DNA from: an uncultured Clostridia bacterium
Lineage (GTDB): Bacteria > Bacillota > Clostridia > TANB77 > CAG-508
Length of the DNA: 10,819 nucleotides
Direction: 5' to 3'
Assembly: GCA_947629995.1 (NCBI GenBank)
Contig: CANRFX010000032.1
Location: 1 to 10,819 of the forward strand
Shown here: piece by piece, positions 1 to 6,856 of the stretch
Position numbering within the stretch: the first letter of the stretch is position 1
Layout of the letters: every line of letters begins with the position of its first letter
Made by a program: the position numbers and the translations under genes
Notes under the pieces: model-generated
Seen by the model: the letters and a program-made list of their open reading frames with translations, nothing else
Told to the model about the DNA's origin: nothing
The model's database searches: none

Positions 1-188
1 ATATCTGCAACACCTAGTTTTACTGCTTCTGCTATTTCTCCAACTGTAGATTTTTCTCCTGCACCAGTTGCTTTTGTTAATATCCCATTTTCTCCTGTAA
101 GCATAGCAATCGAAACACCAGCTAAAATTAATAATACGATAATTGTAATAACTAACGCAATTAAAGTTATACCTTTTTGATCTTTCAT
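1..188 (-). CDS. Prepilin-like protein, type A (C-terminus beyond window edge)
   Basis: This is the fourth and last visible gene of a tandem prepilin array; only the first 62 codons are inside the window. The N-terminus MKDQKGITLIALV gives a short basic leader, a Gly for prepilin peptidase cleavage, and a hydrophobic helix of about 22 residues that would anchor the subunit in the membrane before assembly. It continues with KATGAGEKSTVGEIAEAVKL, matching the gene at 721-1155 and not its immediate neighbour. A GGAGG SD lies just upstream of the ATG. As in its paralogues, the Glu usually found at mature position 5 of type IV pilins is Ala. It probably encodes a pilus or pseudopilus subunit exported at the cell surface; whether major or minor is unknown. 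Confidence 0.8.
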   Translation of the reverse strand, partial: MKDQKGITLIALVITIIVLLILAGVSIAMLTGENGILTKATGAGEKSTVGEIAEAVKLGVAD

Positions 189-242
189 TTTAATATCCTC
201 CTCTTAAGTTTTATTTTATTAAACCCTGTCTATAAATTTGTA

Positions 243-674
243 TTATTCTGCCTTCTTTGGAGCCGTGGCTGAAATGTTTCCTGATGATGTTTCTACATAA
301 CGAGTAATTGTTTTGCCATTTATTGTACCTTCTACAACAACATGTGCAGCATTTGTTTCGTTAGCACTTACGTCTGTTGTTGAATCAGTTAGTTTAATAT
401 TATCATTAATCTTTGGCATTAAAGCTTTTATTGAAGCTGCATCCATCTTGCTATTGTCTGTTTCTCCTGTTTTTTGATTTAATACAATTTCTGCTACTAC
501 AAGTTTAACAGATTCTTCAAACTCTGCTTCAGCAGATTTTTCTCCTGCACTAGTTGCTTTTGTTAAAATCCCATTTTCTCCTGTAAGCATAGCAATCGAA
601 ACACCAGCTAAAATTAATAATACGATAATTGTGATAACTAATGCAATTAAAGTAATACCTTTTTGATCTTTCAT
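243..674 (-). CDS. Prepilin-like protein, type B
   Basis: This 143-residue protein has a prepilin N-terminus: a short basic leader, the cleavage Gly at residue 6, and a hydrophobic stretch at about residues 7-29. A small, polar, Asn/Thr-rich C-terminal domain follows. Residues 30-70 (LTKATSAGEKSAEAEFEESV onward) match the gene at 1193-1588, so the two belong to one subtype. The end of the protein is unlike any family I recognise. It lies 46 bases after the preceding prepilin gene, with a conserved leader ending in GAGGAGG, so it is probably co-transcribed. It contains an ACT CGT codon pair, read normally as Thr-Arg with no frame change, a useful contrast to the NCT CGG sites elsewhere. The call as a pilin-like subunit rests on the N-terminus and on the PilM/N/O-like genes upstream. 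Confidence 0.85.
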   Translation of the reverse strand: MKDQKGITLIALVITIIVLLILAGVSIAMLTGENGILTKATSAGEKSAEAEFEESVKLVVAEIVLNQKTGETDNSKMDAASIKALMPKINDNIKLTDSTTDVSANETNAAHVVVEGTINGKTITRYVETSSGNISATAPKKAE

Positions 675-720
675 TTAAATATCCTCCTCTTAAGTTTAAA
701 GTTTTTATTCTAACAATTTA

Positions 721-1155
721 TTATGTTGGATCTGTTTGTGTTATTTTTCCTTTATTAGTTATTGTCCAAGTATAAGTTTTATTCTCAGAATTTTTCCATG
801 TAACAGTCCAAGCATCACTTGATCCACCTATTTCTACTTTAATTTTTGCGTTATCGTCAGTACCAATATTAGAATTGTTTCTTGTTATTGCAGCTGTTAA
901 TGTAGTATCACTAATTTCATTTTGACCTTCTGTTGTATTATAAGTTGGATCCATTTGATTAGCTACAATATCTGCAACACCTAGTTTTACTGCTTCTGCT
1001 ATTTCTCCAACTGTAGATTTTTCTCCTGCACCAGTTGCTTTTGTCAATATTCCATTCTCTCCTGTTAACATAGCAATTGATACACCTGCTAAAATTAATA
1101 ATACAATAATTGTAATTACTAACGCAATTAAAGTAATACCTTTTTGATTTTTCAT
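721..1155 (-). CDS. Prepilin-like protein, type A
   Basis: This 144-residue protein starts MKNQKGITLIALV, the prepilin leader and cleavage site, followed by a hydrophobic helix to about residue 29. Residues 40-62 (including GAGEKSTVGEIAEAVKLGVA) match the truncated gene at the left edge almost exactly. The C-terminal part has a predicted beta-rich, Thr/Asn-rich domain (SDAWTVTWKNSENKTYTWTI), consistent with a pilin globular domain, although I cannot assign a subfamily. The SD is GGGGG rather than GGAGG. It sits 37 bases after the preceding prepilin gene. Its first 77 matched positions are identical at DNA level to the copy at the left edge, which points to recent duplication or gene conversion. 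Confidence 0.85.
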   Translation of the reverse strand: MKNQKGITLIALVITIIVLLILAGVSIAMLTGENGILTKATGAGEKSTVGEIAEAVKLGVADIVANQMDPTYNTTEGQNEISDTTLTAAITRNNSNIGTDDNAKIKVEIGGSSDAWTVTWKNSENKTYTWTITNKGKITQTDPT

Positions 1156-1192
1156 TTTAATATCCCCCTCTTAAGTTAGTTTATAATAATTT

Positions 1193-1588
1193 TTATTCTC
1201 CTGCTGCGTCTGAAATTACTCCTTTGTCTGTTACTTCAAGTTTAAGTGTTTTTCCATTTAAAGTTCCAGTTACAGTTACCTTACCAGAACCATCTTCACA
1301 TGTAACTTTAACATTATCATTAATTTTTGGCATTAAATCTTCTATTGTTTTTTTGTCAAATTTATTATCAGTTGTTTCTCCTGCTTTTTGGTTTAATACT
1401 ATTTCTGCTACTACTAATTTAACAGATTCTCTAATTTCAGCTTCAGCTGATTTATCTCCTGCACTAGTTGCTTTTGTTAAAATACCATTATCTCCTGTTA
1501 GCATTGCAATTGATACACCTGCTAAAATTAATAATACTATAATTGTAATTACTAATGCGATTAAAGTAATACCTTTTTGTTCTTTCAA
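1193..1588 (-). CDS. Prepilin-like protein, type B, first of the array
   Basis: This 131-residue prepilin-like protein is the first of the four array members to be transcribed. It starts at a TTG codon (complement of 1586-1588) behind a strong G-rich SD (AAAGGGGGG, about 7 bases away). That start lines up with the ATG of its three paralogues at the Met-Lys-x-Gln-Lys-Gly leader. A hydrophobic helix spans about residues 7-29. The next section (KATSAGDKSAEAEIRESV) is the type B sequence shared with 243-674, and the C-terminal domain reads like short beta strands (GKVTVTGTLNGKTLKLEV). It follows the PilP-like gene after 77 bases without an obvious terminator, so it is probably part of the same transcript. 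Confidence 0.85.
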   Translation of the reverse strand: MKEQKGITLIALVITIIVLLILAGVSIAMLTGDNGILTKATSAGDKSAEAEIRESVKLVVAEIVLNQKAGETTDNKFDKKTIEDLMPKINDNVKVTCEDGSGKVTVTGTLNGKTLKLEVTDKGVISDAAGE

Positions 1589-1665
1589 CTTTATTCCCCC
1601 CTTTATCTTTTGATTTATATATATAGCCTATATTGATTTCAAGCAATATAAGGTTAATAACAAAA

Positions 1666-2115
1666 TTATTTTGTAGGTTTATCTGGATGCAAATTACTTC
1701 CAGTATAGTTATTATTGGTTCCAGAATTATTAGTATTAGTGTTAGTATTGTTCCCTTGTGAACCAGTATTTCCACTACCTTGTTCACCTGTTGTTGAATT
1801 TGCTGTTCCTACATTTGAACCAGATACTTCATAAGTAGAAAATGGATTGGCTTTTCCTGGTCTATAATTTTGCACTCTTTTATAATTATTCAAATCATTA
1901 GAATCAATTTTGTATGTCATAATAATTTCTTCTTCATTAACACCTTCTGCTGACTGTAATTCTTCCTTTACATCTTCAGGTGTTGAATAAGATACTGCAT
2001 TTGGTATTGTTTTTGTCATTGGAACATATTCATATAGTAATATTCCTAATAACAATATTATGGCAAAAATTAACAACAATACAATAATTAATTCTTTTAT
2101 TAAATTTTTAGTCAT
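1666..2115 (-). CDS. Membrane-anchored pilus assembly protein, PilP-like
   Basis: This 149-residue protein has one N-terminal membrane segment (about residues 9-29), then a polar domain ending in NYRPGKANPFS (about 83-93). The last 45 residues or so are a low-complexity Gly/Asn/Thr/Ser tail. The G-K-x-N-P-F motif resembles the G-R-x-[DN]-P-F signature of PilP, and the gene order after PilM-, PilN- and PilO-like sequences is what a PilP position would be. True PilP is a lipoprotein of Gram-negative bacteria; here there is no lipobox Cys, so the match is positional and motif-level only. The SD AAGGAG precedes the ATG. It starts 36 bases after the PilO-like gene. It probably acts outside the membrane with the PilM/N/O complex; a hypothetical anchored protein is the fallback call. 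Confidence 0.55.
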   Translation of the reverse strand: MTKNLIKELIIVLLLIFAIILLLGILLYEYVPMTKTIPNAVSYSTPEDVKEELQSAEGVNEEEIIMTYKIDSNDLNNYKRVQNYRPGKANPFSTYEVSGSNVGTANSTTGEQGSGNTGSQGNNTNTNTNNSGTNNNYTGSNLHPDKPTK

Positions 2116-2151
2116 TTATTATTTACTCCTTTTTTATTATTACTACCACTA

Positions 2152-2899
2152 CTACTCAGCATTTGTAGTATTTTCTACAGTATTTGTAGTATTGCTTGTA
2201 TTTGTAGCATTTGTAGAGTTTGTATTTGTATTTGCATTATTAGTATTATTTTCATTAGCACTATTATTAGTTGTTTCATTCTTATTGTTTGTAGTTCCTG
2301 AATTTGTTGTTTCTTGTACATCTTGGATTGCAATATTTTTACATGTGAATGTTGCAACTAAATCTGTTTCAGAACTATCTTGATTTATTTTAAATTCTTC
2401 TATTTTAAATCCTAACATACTGTCATTTTCTATATCAGATATGAAATCAGTAATGCCTATATAACTTCCGTTTACTCTAAAGCTTAAATCATATCTTCCA
2501 CTTCCTCCTGTAGAAGAACCTTTTATATCCATTTGTAAAATTACTCCCTCTGTTGTTGCATAAGTTCCTAATTTTACCCATAATGTTTCCACTTTATATT
2601 CTTGAATTTGTCCTGCTAATCCGAGTTCCATCTACACTTACTTGAGCCATATCTTCATATTCTTTTTTTTCATTAATTAATTTTTTAGTATTTTCTTCTA
2701 CGTCGTTTATCATATTTTTAAAGTCTTTTTCTGCTAATTTACTAGCCTTTTGTATAGTTTCATCTAAATCTAAATTTCTTTCTTGTATTCCCCTATAACT
2801 AAGTACTTCTAGATTTCCGACTGCAAATCCATTTAAAGCAATATAAATTGCTAAGGCTACTAATAACACAATTAAGACAAGTAATAATGATTTTTTCAT
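2152..2899 (-). CDS. pilO: PilO-like pilus assembly protein, split by a +1 frameshift
   Basis: Read with one base skipped at complement 2623, this is a 248-residue protein. It has a membrane segment at about residues 4-24, a charged helical or coiled-coil stretch at about 35-85, an alpha/beta domain at about 93-195, and an Asn/Thr-rich low-complexity tail at about 196-248. The layout and position fit PilO, the inner-membrane partner of PilN. Frame 0 begins at ATG 2899, which overlaps the PilM-PilN stop as ATGA, and stops at 2594 after nine codons beyond the break. The second frame carries the rest of the domain but has no SD or sensible start of its own. The junction is GGA ACT CGG ATT; skipping the C gives GGA ACT GGA TTA (Gly-Thr-Gly-Leu). 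It is the same NCT CGG hexamer as in the three spoVA genes. Alternatives are a pseudogene or a base-call error, but the continuing frame shows no other lesion. Confidence 0.7.
2621..2626 (-). other. Candidate +1 recoding site ACT CGG in pilO-like gene
   Basis: On the minus strand the frame-0 codons are ACT (2626-2624) and CGG (2623-2621). Moving one base forward reads GGA as Gly and continues for 155 more codons. Without the shift, translation ends nine codons later. Confidence 0.7.
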
Positions 2900-4521
2900 G
2901 GTAACTCTCCTTCAATTTTAATAGTAACAACATTTGAATCTCTTTGAATTTCAGATGAACTTACATCTCTTAAAATAAGATCAGTTTTTATTTTTGCTGT
3001 TAAAAATCCTAATTGTTCATATTTATTTGATTTTGCTTGTATTACAATTTTTGTACCTGATGTGTTTTCTACAGAAGTTAATTGAACATTTTCTGGAATG
3101 ATTGACATGATTTGGTTTAATAAATTTGGTATTGCATTCCTTGTTCTGTTTCTTTCTGCTACTTCTTTATTTGCATTTTCTAAATCAGTTAATAAATTTG
3201 TATATTCATTTGTTTTGCTTTTTATTTGTTGATTATCACTACTTGCAAGTTGAATTTGCGCATTTGTAGAAGAAATTGATTCATTTGCTTCTTCTTTTTT
3301 TAATTTCATTTGGTATGCTAAAATTCCAGAAAATGTGCTATATATAACTACTAGTAATAATAACCCTATTGAAACTCTAACTAAATTTAATTCAGTTTTA
3401 TCCAATTGTTGTCCTAAATCCCAAGTAAGCCATCCGCCTAAATTTTTTCTTTCTTTATCTGATTTTTCAGAGCCAATATCTATTTTTAACCAACTAGGTA
3501 TTTTATCTGCAAATGCAAGGTTCTTGAAGTTCATTCCTGAAATTCCTTCTCCTATTCCCATTAATCCTAAAGAAATAGCAGAGTTTACTTCAATATAATC
3601 TTTAATACTAATGTCTCTTGTTGTTTGTATAAAATATGGTCTTAATATTTCACAACTAGTATTTTCAAGATATTCTTGAAAATATAAATCAACATTATTA
3701 ATTAAGGATGCTGTTCCCGTGATATATACTTTTTTGATTTTATCTCCATATTCTAATAAAATATTTCTAACTTTTCCTACTATTGAATATAATGTTGGCA
3801 TAATGTCTTCTAAATATTCAGATTGTTCTGCTTGCAATTCTCTTCCTTCTGAAGTATATATAGTAGTATTTTTACATATTTCATAAGAGTTTAAATAAGA
3901 ATTTTCTTTTAAGTTTATTTTTGTTAGGAAATCCCTACTTCCTTCTTCTATTTTATCAATAGCATATATATTATTATCTAATATTGTAGTTACTGTTGTT
4001 GTATCTTCTATATTTACAATAATAGAATTTTCGCTTACTGCTGTATCAATTAAATTAGGAATAGCCATTGATATTGGAGATATATTTGCTAGTTTATATC
4101 CTTCTACTAATTGACTTTGTTTGTTTAGTTCTATTTTATTTTCAGCAATGTGAATAACTCTTAATTTTTCTTTGTCTTCTTGATCACTAACTACTGCATA
4201 TCTTGTTTCAAAAACATTTGGATTATATCCTTTTTCTGCACAATAAGAATCAAATTCTGTTTTTACTGCTTTTTGTAAGTCTTTTTTTGTAAGCAAGGCA
4301 AACATGTCAAAATAGTTGTACACTTCTTCTGACATATTTATACTAATTGGTGTTTTTTGACTGTAAGTTTCTTGAATTACTTGGTCAATTGCTTCTCCAA
4401 TTTTATCATAAAACTTAATTCCAAATGCTTCTACCTTTATTTGGTCATGATCTTTTGAAACTTTTGCATATTTAATTAAATTTTCTTCTATATATAGTCC
4501 TAAGCAATTTGAATTTGCCAT
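2896..4521 (-). CDS. pilM: PilM-PilN fusion, type IV pilus assembly protein
   Basis: This 541-residue protein appears to join PilM (cytoplasmic, actin-like) and PilN (membrane-anchored) in one chain. Residues about 3-335 look like PilM/FtsA-type fold sequence, including NCLGLYIEENLIKYAKV at the start and a nucleotide-pocket-like VYITGTASLINN at about 265-276. A linker leads to one membrane segment (about 379-405, including VSIGLLLLVVIYSTFSGILA), then a coiled coil (about 406-460) and a small alpha/beta domain ending TIKIEGELP, typical of PilN. The ATG at 4521 is chosen over an in-frame upstream ATG at 4575 because AAGGAG stands seven bases before it and MANSNCLGLYIEEN is the expected N-terminus. 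The stop overlaps the next ATG. In pili of this kind PilM and PilN link the cytoplasmic motor to the envelope subcomplex; fusion fixes their ratio at 1:1. No CGG codon is in frame. Confidence 0.8.
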   Translation of the reverse strand: MANSNCLGLYIEENLIKYAKVSKDHDQIKVEAFGIKFYDKIGEAIDQVIQETYSQKTPISINMSEEVYNYFDMFALLTKKDLQKAVKTEFDSYCAEKGYNPNVFETRYAVVSDQEDKEKLRVIHIAENKIELNKQSQLVEGYKLANISPISMAIPNLIDTAVSENSIIVNIEDTTTVTTILDNNIYAIDKIEEGSRDFLTKINLKENSYLNSYEICKNTTIYTSEGRELQAEQSEYLEDIMPTLYSIVGKVRNILLEYGDKIKKVYITGTASLINNVDLYFQEYLENTSCEILRPYFIQTTRDISIKDYIEVNSAISLGLMGIGEGISGMNFKNLAFADKIPSWLKIDIGSEKSDKERKNLGGWLTWDLGQQLDKTELNLVRVSIGLLLLVVIYSTFSGILAYQMKLKKEEANESISSTNAQIQLASSDNQQIKSKTNEYTNLLTDLENANKEVAERNRTRNAIPNLLNQIMSIIPENVQLTSVENTSGTKIVIQAKSNKYEQLGFLTAKIKTDLILRDVSSSEIQRDSNVVTIKIEGELP

Positions 4522-4619
4522 GTCTATCTCCTTTTTATTTAATTGATATATTTCTATTTTTAGCAATTTGTTCAAAAAGAATACTTGAATATTTTACACA
4601 TTTTTTCAAATATATTTAT

Positions 4620-4647
4620 ATTTTATAATTATTTGCCAAAAAGTCAA
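4620..4647 (-). promoter_or_regulatory. Vegetative-type promoter of the pilus operon
   Basis: On the minus strand TTGACT (complement 4642-4647) is followed after 16 bases by TAAAAT (complement 4620-4625). It lies about 100 bases upstream of the PilM-PilN start and downstream of the rsmB stop, so it could transcribe the pilus operon independently of rsmB. Confidence 0.55.
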
Positions 4648-4703
4648 TATATTTAACACACTTGTAATAAAAATGTAATATTTCTGTAATACTGGCTTCC
4701 GTA

Positions 4704-6002
4704 TCAGATTTTTTTCATTTTACATATAAAAAATCCATCTGTTTTTTCGTTCTGAAATGTCGATAATTGTTTTTGTATTTCAAAATTTTTATTTTTTTCG
4801 ACAAAATTTTCTATAATTTTTTCATTTTCTTCTTTTAATATGCTACAAGTTGAATATACTAATTCTCCTCCTTTTTTTAAGTATTTTGAACAATTTTGTA
4901 AAATTTCTTTTTGTAACTTTGTTATTTCATTTATATCACTTAGTTTTCTTTGCCATTTTATATCTGGCTTTCTTCTTAATACTCCTAAACCTAAACATGG
5001 AACATCTAGCAAAATTTTATCAAAAGTTTCAAAATATTTTTCTTCATATATACTTGCATCTTTTTTCTCTTCTTTTATAATAGTAATTCCTAATCTTGTA
5101 TAAGCATCTTTTACAAGTTTTACTCTATGAGTATGAATATCCCAAGCTGTAATTTCTCCTTGGTTTTTCATTAATTCTGCAAGGTAAGTTGTTTTTCCCC
5201 CAGGACTGCTACACGCATCTAATACTTTTTCATTTGATTTTGGGTTTAATATAAGAGCAACTTGTCCTGCTTGCATATCTTGGATAGTATATAGTCCTTG
5301 TTTAAAAGATTCTAATTTTTCTATGTTTCTAATATCTTTTAGTTCTAAAAAATCTCTTGAATCTGTATCTTCACATTTTATATTTTCTTCTTTTAATTTA
5401 TTCATTAAATCTTGTTTATTTGTTTTTAGAGTGTTTATTCTAATATATATTTTTGGTCTTATATTAGAATTTTTACAAATTTCTTCTACTTTATTTAAGT
5501 TTTCCTGTTCTAATAATTTTTCTACTATCCATGTTGGCATTGATGTGGTTTTTGAAATTCTTTCTACATTATCTTTAATTTCAAAAAATTCTTCATAGTC
5601 TTTTTTGTCTATTTTTCTAAGAATTGCATTTACAAAATTTGTACTTGCTGTATGTCCATATTTTTTAGCTAAATTTACTGCTTCGTTTACTGCTGCTGAT
5701 TTTGGTACTTTATTTAAGAAGATAATTTGATAAATGCTCATTCTTAAAATATTTAAAATCCATGGAGAAATCTTTTTTATTTTTATATTAGAATATTTTT
5801 TTATAATTTCATCAATTGTTAATTTCCAAGAAACTGTACCATAAACAATTTCTGAGATAAAACTAATATCTCTTTTATCTATTTCTATTTTTTCCTTTTT
5901 GGCTTGTTTTAATTGTTTGTTTAATGCAATATTAGAATATGCTTCATTATAATCAATATCGTAAAGTGTTTTTAATATAACTTCTCGTATTTTATCTACC
6001 AT
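4704..6002 (-). CDS. rsmB: 16S rRNA (cytosine(967)-C(5))-methyltransferase RsmB
   Basis: This 432-residue enzyme would transfer a methyl group from SAM to C5 of cytosine 967 (E. coli numbering) in 16S rRNA. The N-terminal 135 residues or so form a NusB-like RNA-binding domain (including VNEAVNLAKKYGHTASTNFV), typical of RsmB. The catalytic Rossmann-fold domain has the SAM-binding motif DACSSPGGKT (262-271), the motif IV Cys in LLDVPCLGLG (Cys335) and the motif VI catalytic Cys in STCS (Cys386). The end, GFFICKMKK, matches the family's usual C-terminus, and length is normal. The SD AAAAAGGAAG lies before the ATG. The motif IV variants Val and Leu (for Ala and Ser) are conservative. It is monocistronic or leads into the pilus operon; no terminator hairpin is visible after its stop. 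No CGG trinucleotide occurs on its coding strand. Confidence 0.95.
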   Translation of the reverse strand: MVDKIREVILKTLYDIDYNEAYSNIALNKQLKQAKKEKIEIDKRDISFISEIVYGTVSWKLTIDEIIKKYSNIKIKKISPWILNILRMSIYQIIFLNKVPKSAAVNEAVNLAKKYGHTASTNFVNAILRKIDKKDYEEFFEIKDNVERISKTTSMPTWIVEKLLEQENLNKVEEICKNSNIRPKIYIRINTLKTNKQDLMNKLKEENIKCEDTDSRDFLELKDIRNIEKLESFKQGLYTIQDMQAGQVALILNPKSNEKVLDACSSPGGKTTYLAELMKNQGEITAWDIHTHRVKLVKDAYTRLGITIIKEEKKDASIYEEKYFETFDKILLDVPCLGLGVLRRKPDIKWQRKLSDINEITKLQKEILQNCSKYLKKGGELVYSTCSILKEENEKIIENFVEKNKNFEIQKQLSTFQNEKTDGFFICKMKKI

Positions 6003-6035
6003 ATTTTTTCTTCCTTTTTATAATATATTTTTTTC

Positions 6036-6064
6036 ATTATATAATTTTTAAATAAAAATTTCTA
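6036..6064 (-). promoter_or_regulatory. Possible rsmB promoter
   Basis: On the minus strand TAGAAA (complement 6059-6064) and TATAAT (complement 6036-6041) are spaced by 17 bases, about 35 bases upstream of the rsmB start. The -10 is perfect and the -35 matches at four of six. The region is so AT-rich that chance matches are likely. Confidence 0.4.
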
Positions 6065-6129
6065 CTTATTTTGTATATTTTTCCTAATTTTCGGAAATGA
6101 TACTTGTAAAAGATTTTGGGAGGTTGATT

Positions 6130-6363
6130 ATGGATATAAAAAAGCATTTATTAATAACTGGCAATTCTAATGTTTCTTGGAAAGACGCAATTGTAAAGGC
6201 AATTGAAGAAGCTTCAAAATCAATTGATTATTTATCAGAAGTAAAAATTTTAGAACAACGTGCAAGTATTGATGGAAATAAAATTATTGAATATTTTGTT
6301 GATTTAGATATTAGTTTTTCAGTTGATTTAGATAGAACAAATAATAATCAGAAGGAGGTTTAA
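6130..6363 (+). CDS. Dodecin-family small protein
   Basis: This 77-residue protein has the beta-alpha-beta-beta outline of dodecin, a small protein that forms hollow dodecamers and in known members binds flavin or CoA. Family marks are NSNVSWKDAIVKAIEEASKS (about residues 12-31), VKILEQRA and the last strand DLDISFSVDL. The start at 6130 is chosen because GGGAGG stands seven bases upstream; an in-frame ATG at 6097 lacks an SD and adds residues the family does not have. The aromatic Trp that stacks on flavin in characterised dodecins (the W of a 'RWVEV'-like strand) appears to be Glu here (SEVKI), so flavin binding is doubtful. The stop overlaps the SD of spoVAC (AAGGAGGTTTAA), so translation of the two is probably coupled. 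Confidence 0.8.
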   Translation: MDIKKHLLITGNSNVSWKDAIVKAIEEASKSIDYLSEVKILEQRASIDGNKIIEYFVDLDISFSVDLDRTNNNQKEV

Positions 6364-6364
6364 A

Positions 6365-6830
6365 ATGAATCCTTTAGAAACAAAACAAGCTTATCAAGAA
6401 TATGTAGACAAAAAATCACCTAATTCACCTATTTTAAAAAATTGTTTTAATGCTTTTTGGGTTGGTGGATTAATTTGTACAATAGGACAGATTATACTTA
6501 ATATATGCAAAGAAAGAGGTTTTGATACACAAACTTCAGGTACAATTGTTTCCATTATTTTAATTGGATTATCTGCTTTTTTAACTGGCTTAAATTTATT
6601 TAATAAAATTGGAAAATTTGCAGGTGCTCGGATCTCTTATTCCAATTACTGGATTTGCAAATTCAATTGTATCTCCTGCTATGGAGTATAAGTCCGAAGG
6701 ATATGTAATGGGCGTTGGAAGTAAAATGTTTACTGTTGCAGGTCCTGTTTTAGTATTTGGTATTTCAGCTTCTATCTTAGTTGGAATTGTATTTTTGATA
6801 TTTAACACACAAAGTATGACTTTAGTTTAA
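6365..6830 (+). CDS. spoVAC: Stage V sporulation protein AC, split by a +1 frameshift
   Basis: With one base (6629) skipped, this gives a 154-residue SpoVAC, close to the usual length. It is a multi-pass protein of the spore inner membrane, part of the SpoVA channel that moves Ca-dipicolinate into the forespore and out at germination. Visible marks are KNCFNAFWVGGLICTIGQ (about 25-42), several hydrophobic helices, and the conserved motif FAGAGSLIPITGFANSIVSP spanning the break (Gly at residue 89). Frame 0 reads GCA GGT GCT CGG ATC and stops at 6691 after 19 codons with no conserved sequence. Skipping C6629 reads GCT GGA TCT and regains the family sequence to the stop at 6828. The start has a strong AAGGAGG. 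Apart from the break the gene is intact, so neutral decay is unlikely. Confidence 0.85.
6626..6631 (+). other. Candidate +1 recoding site GCT CGG in spoVAC
   Basis: GCT (6626-6628) is followed in frame by CGG (6629-6631). Reading GGA at 6630 instead restores the conserved GAGSLIPITGF motif. The 15 bases ending here (6617-6631) are identical to 8070-8084 in spoVAE. Confidence 0.8.
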
Positions 6831-6856
6831 TTTACAAAGTTAGGGAGATGATATTT

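Larger units (their letters stand above)
1..1588 (-). repeat. Tandem B-A-B-A prepilin gene array
   Basis: Four prepilin-like genes share a near-identical 5' segment coding for the leader, membrane helix and LTGENGILTKA region, plus the upstream SD context. By the sequence that follows, they alternate B, A, B, A in transcription order, as expected from duplication of a two-gene unit. The left-edge copy is mosaic. Its 1-77 segment is identical to 968-1044, whereas its 84-188 segment differs from 570-674 at only about three positions. Confidence 0.8.

Noticed and set aside
1630..1651. Terminator between the PilP-like gene and the prepilins
   Set aside because: TATATTG/CAATATA can form a small hairpin but is weak, AT-only apart from one pair, and has no T-run after it on the minus strand.
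2060..2383. Plus-strand open frames opposite the pilus genes, and similar ones opposite rsmB and the GHKL gene
   Set aside because: They are antisense to well-supported genes, rich in Phe/Leu/Val from A-rich coding strands, and have no SD or family similarity.
6065..6129. A sigma-G or sigma-F promoter before the dodecin-spoVA operon
   Set aside because: Expected for spoVA genes, but I found no pair of -35 and -10 elements with correct spacing; GATACTT at 6099-6105 is a partial -10 match only.
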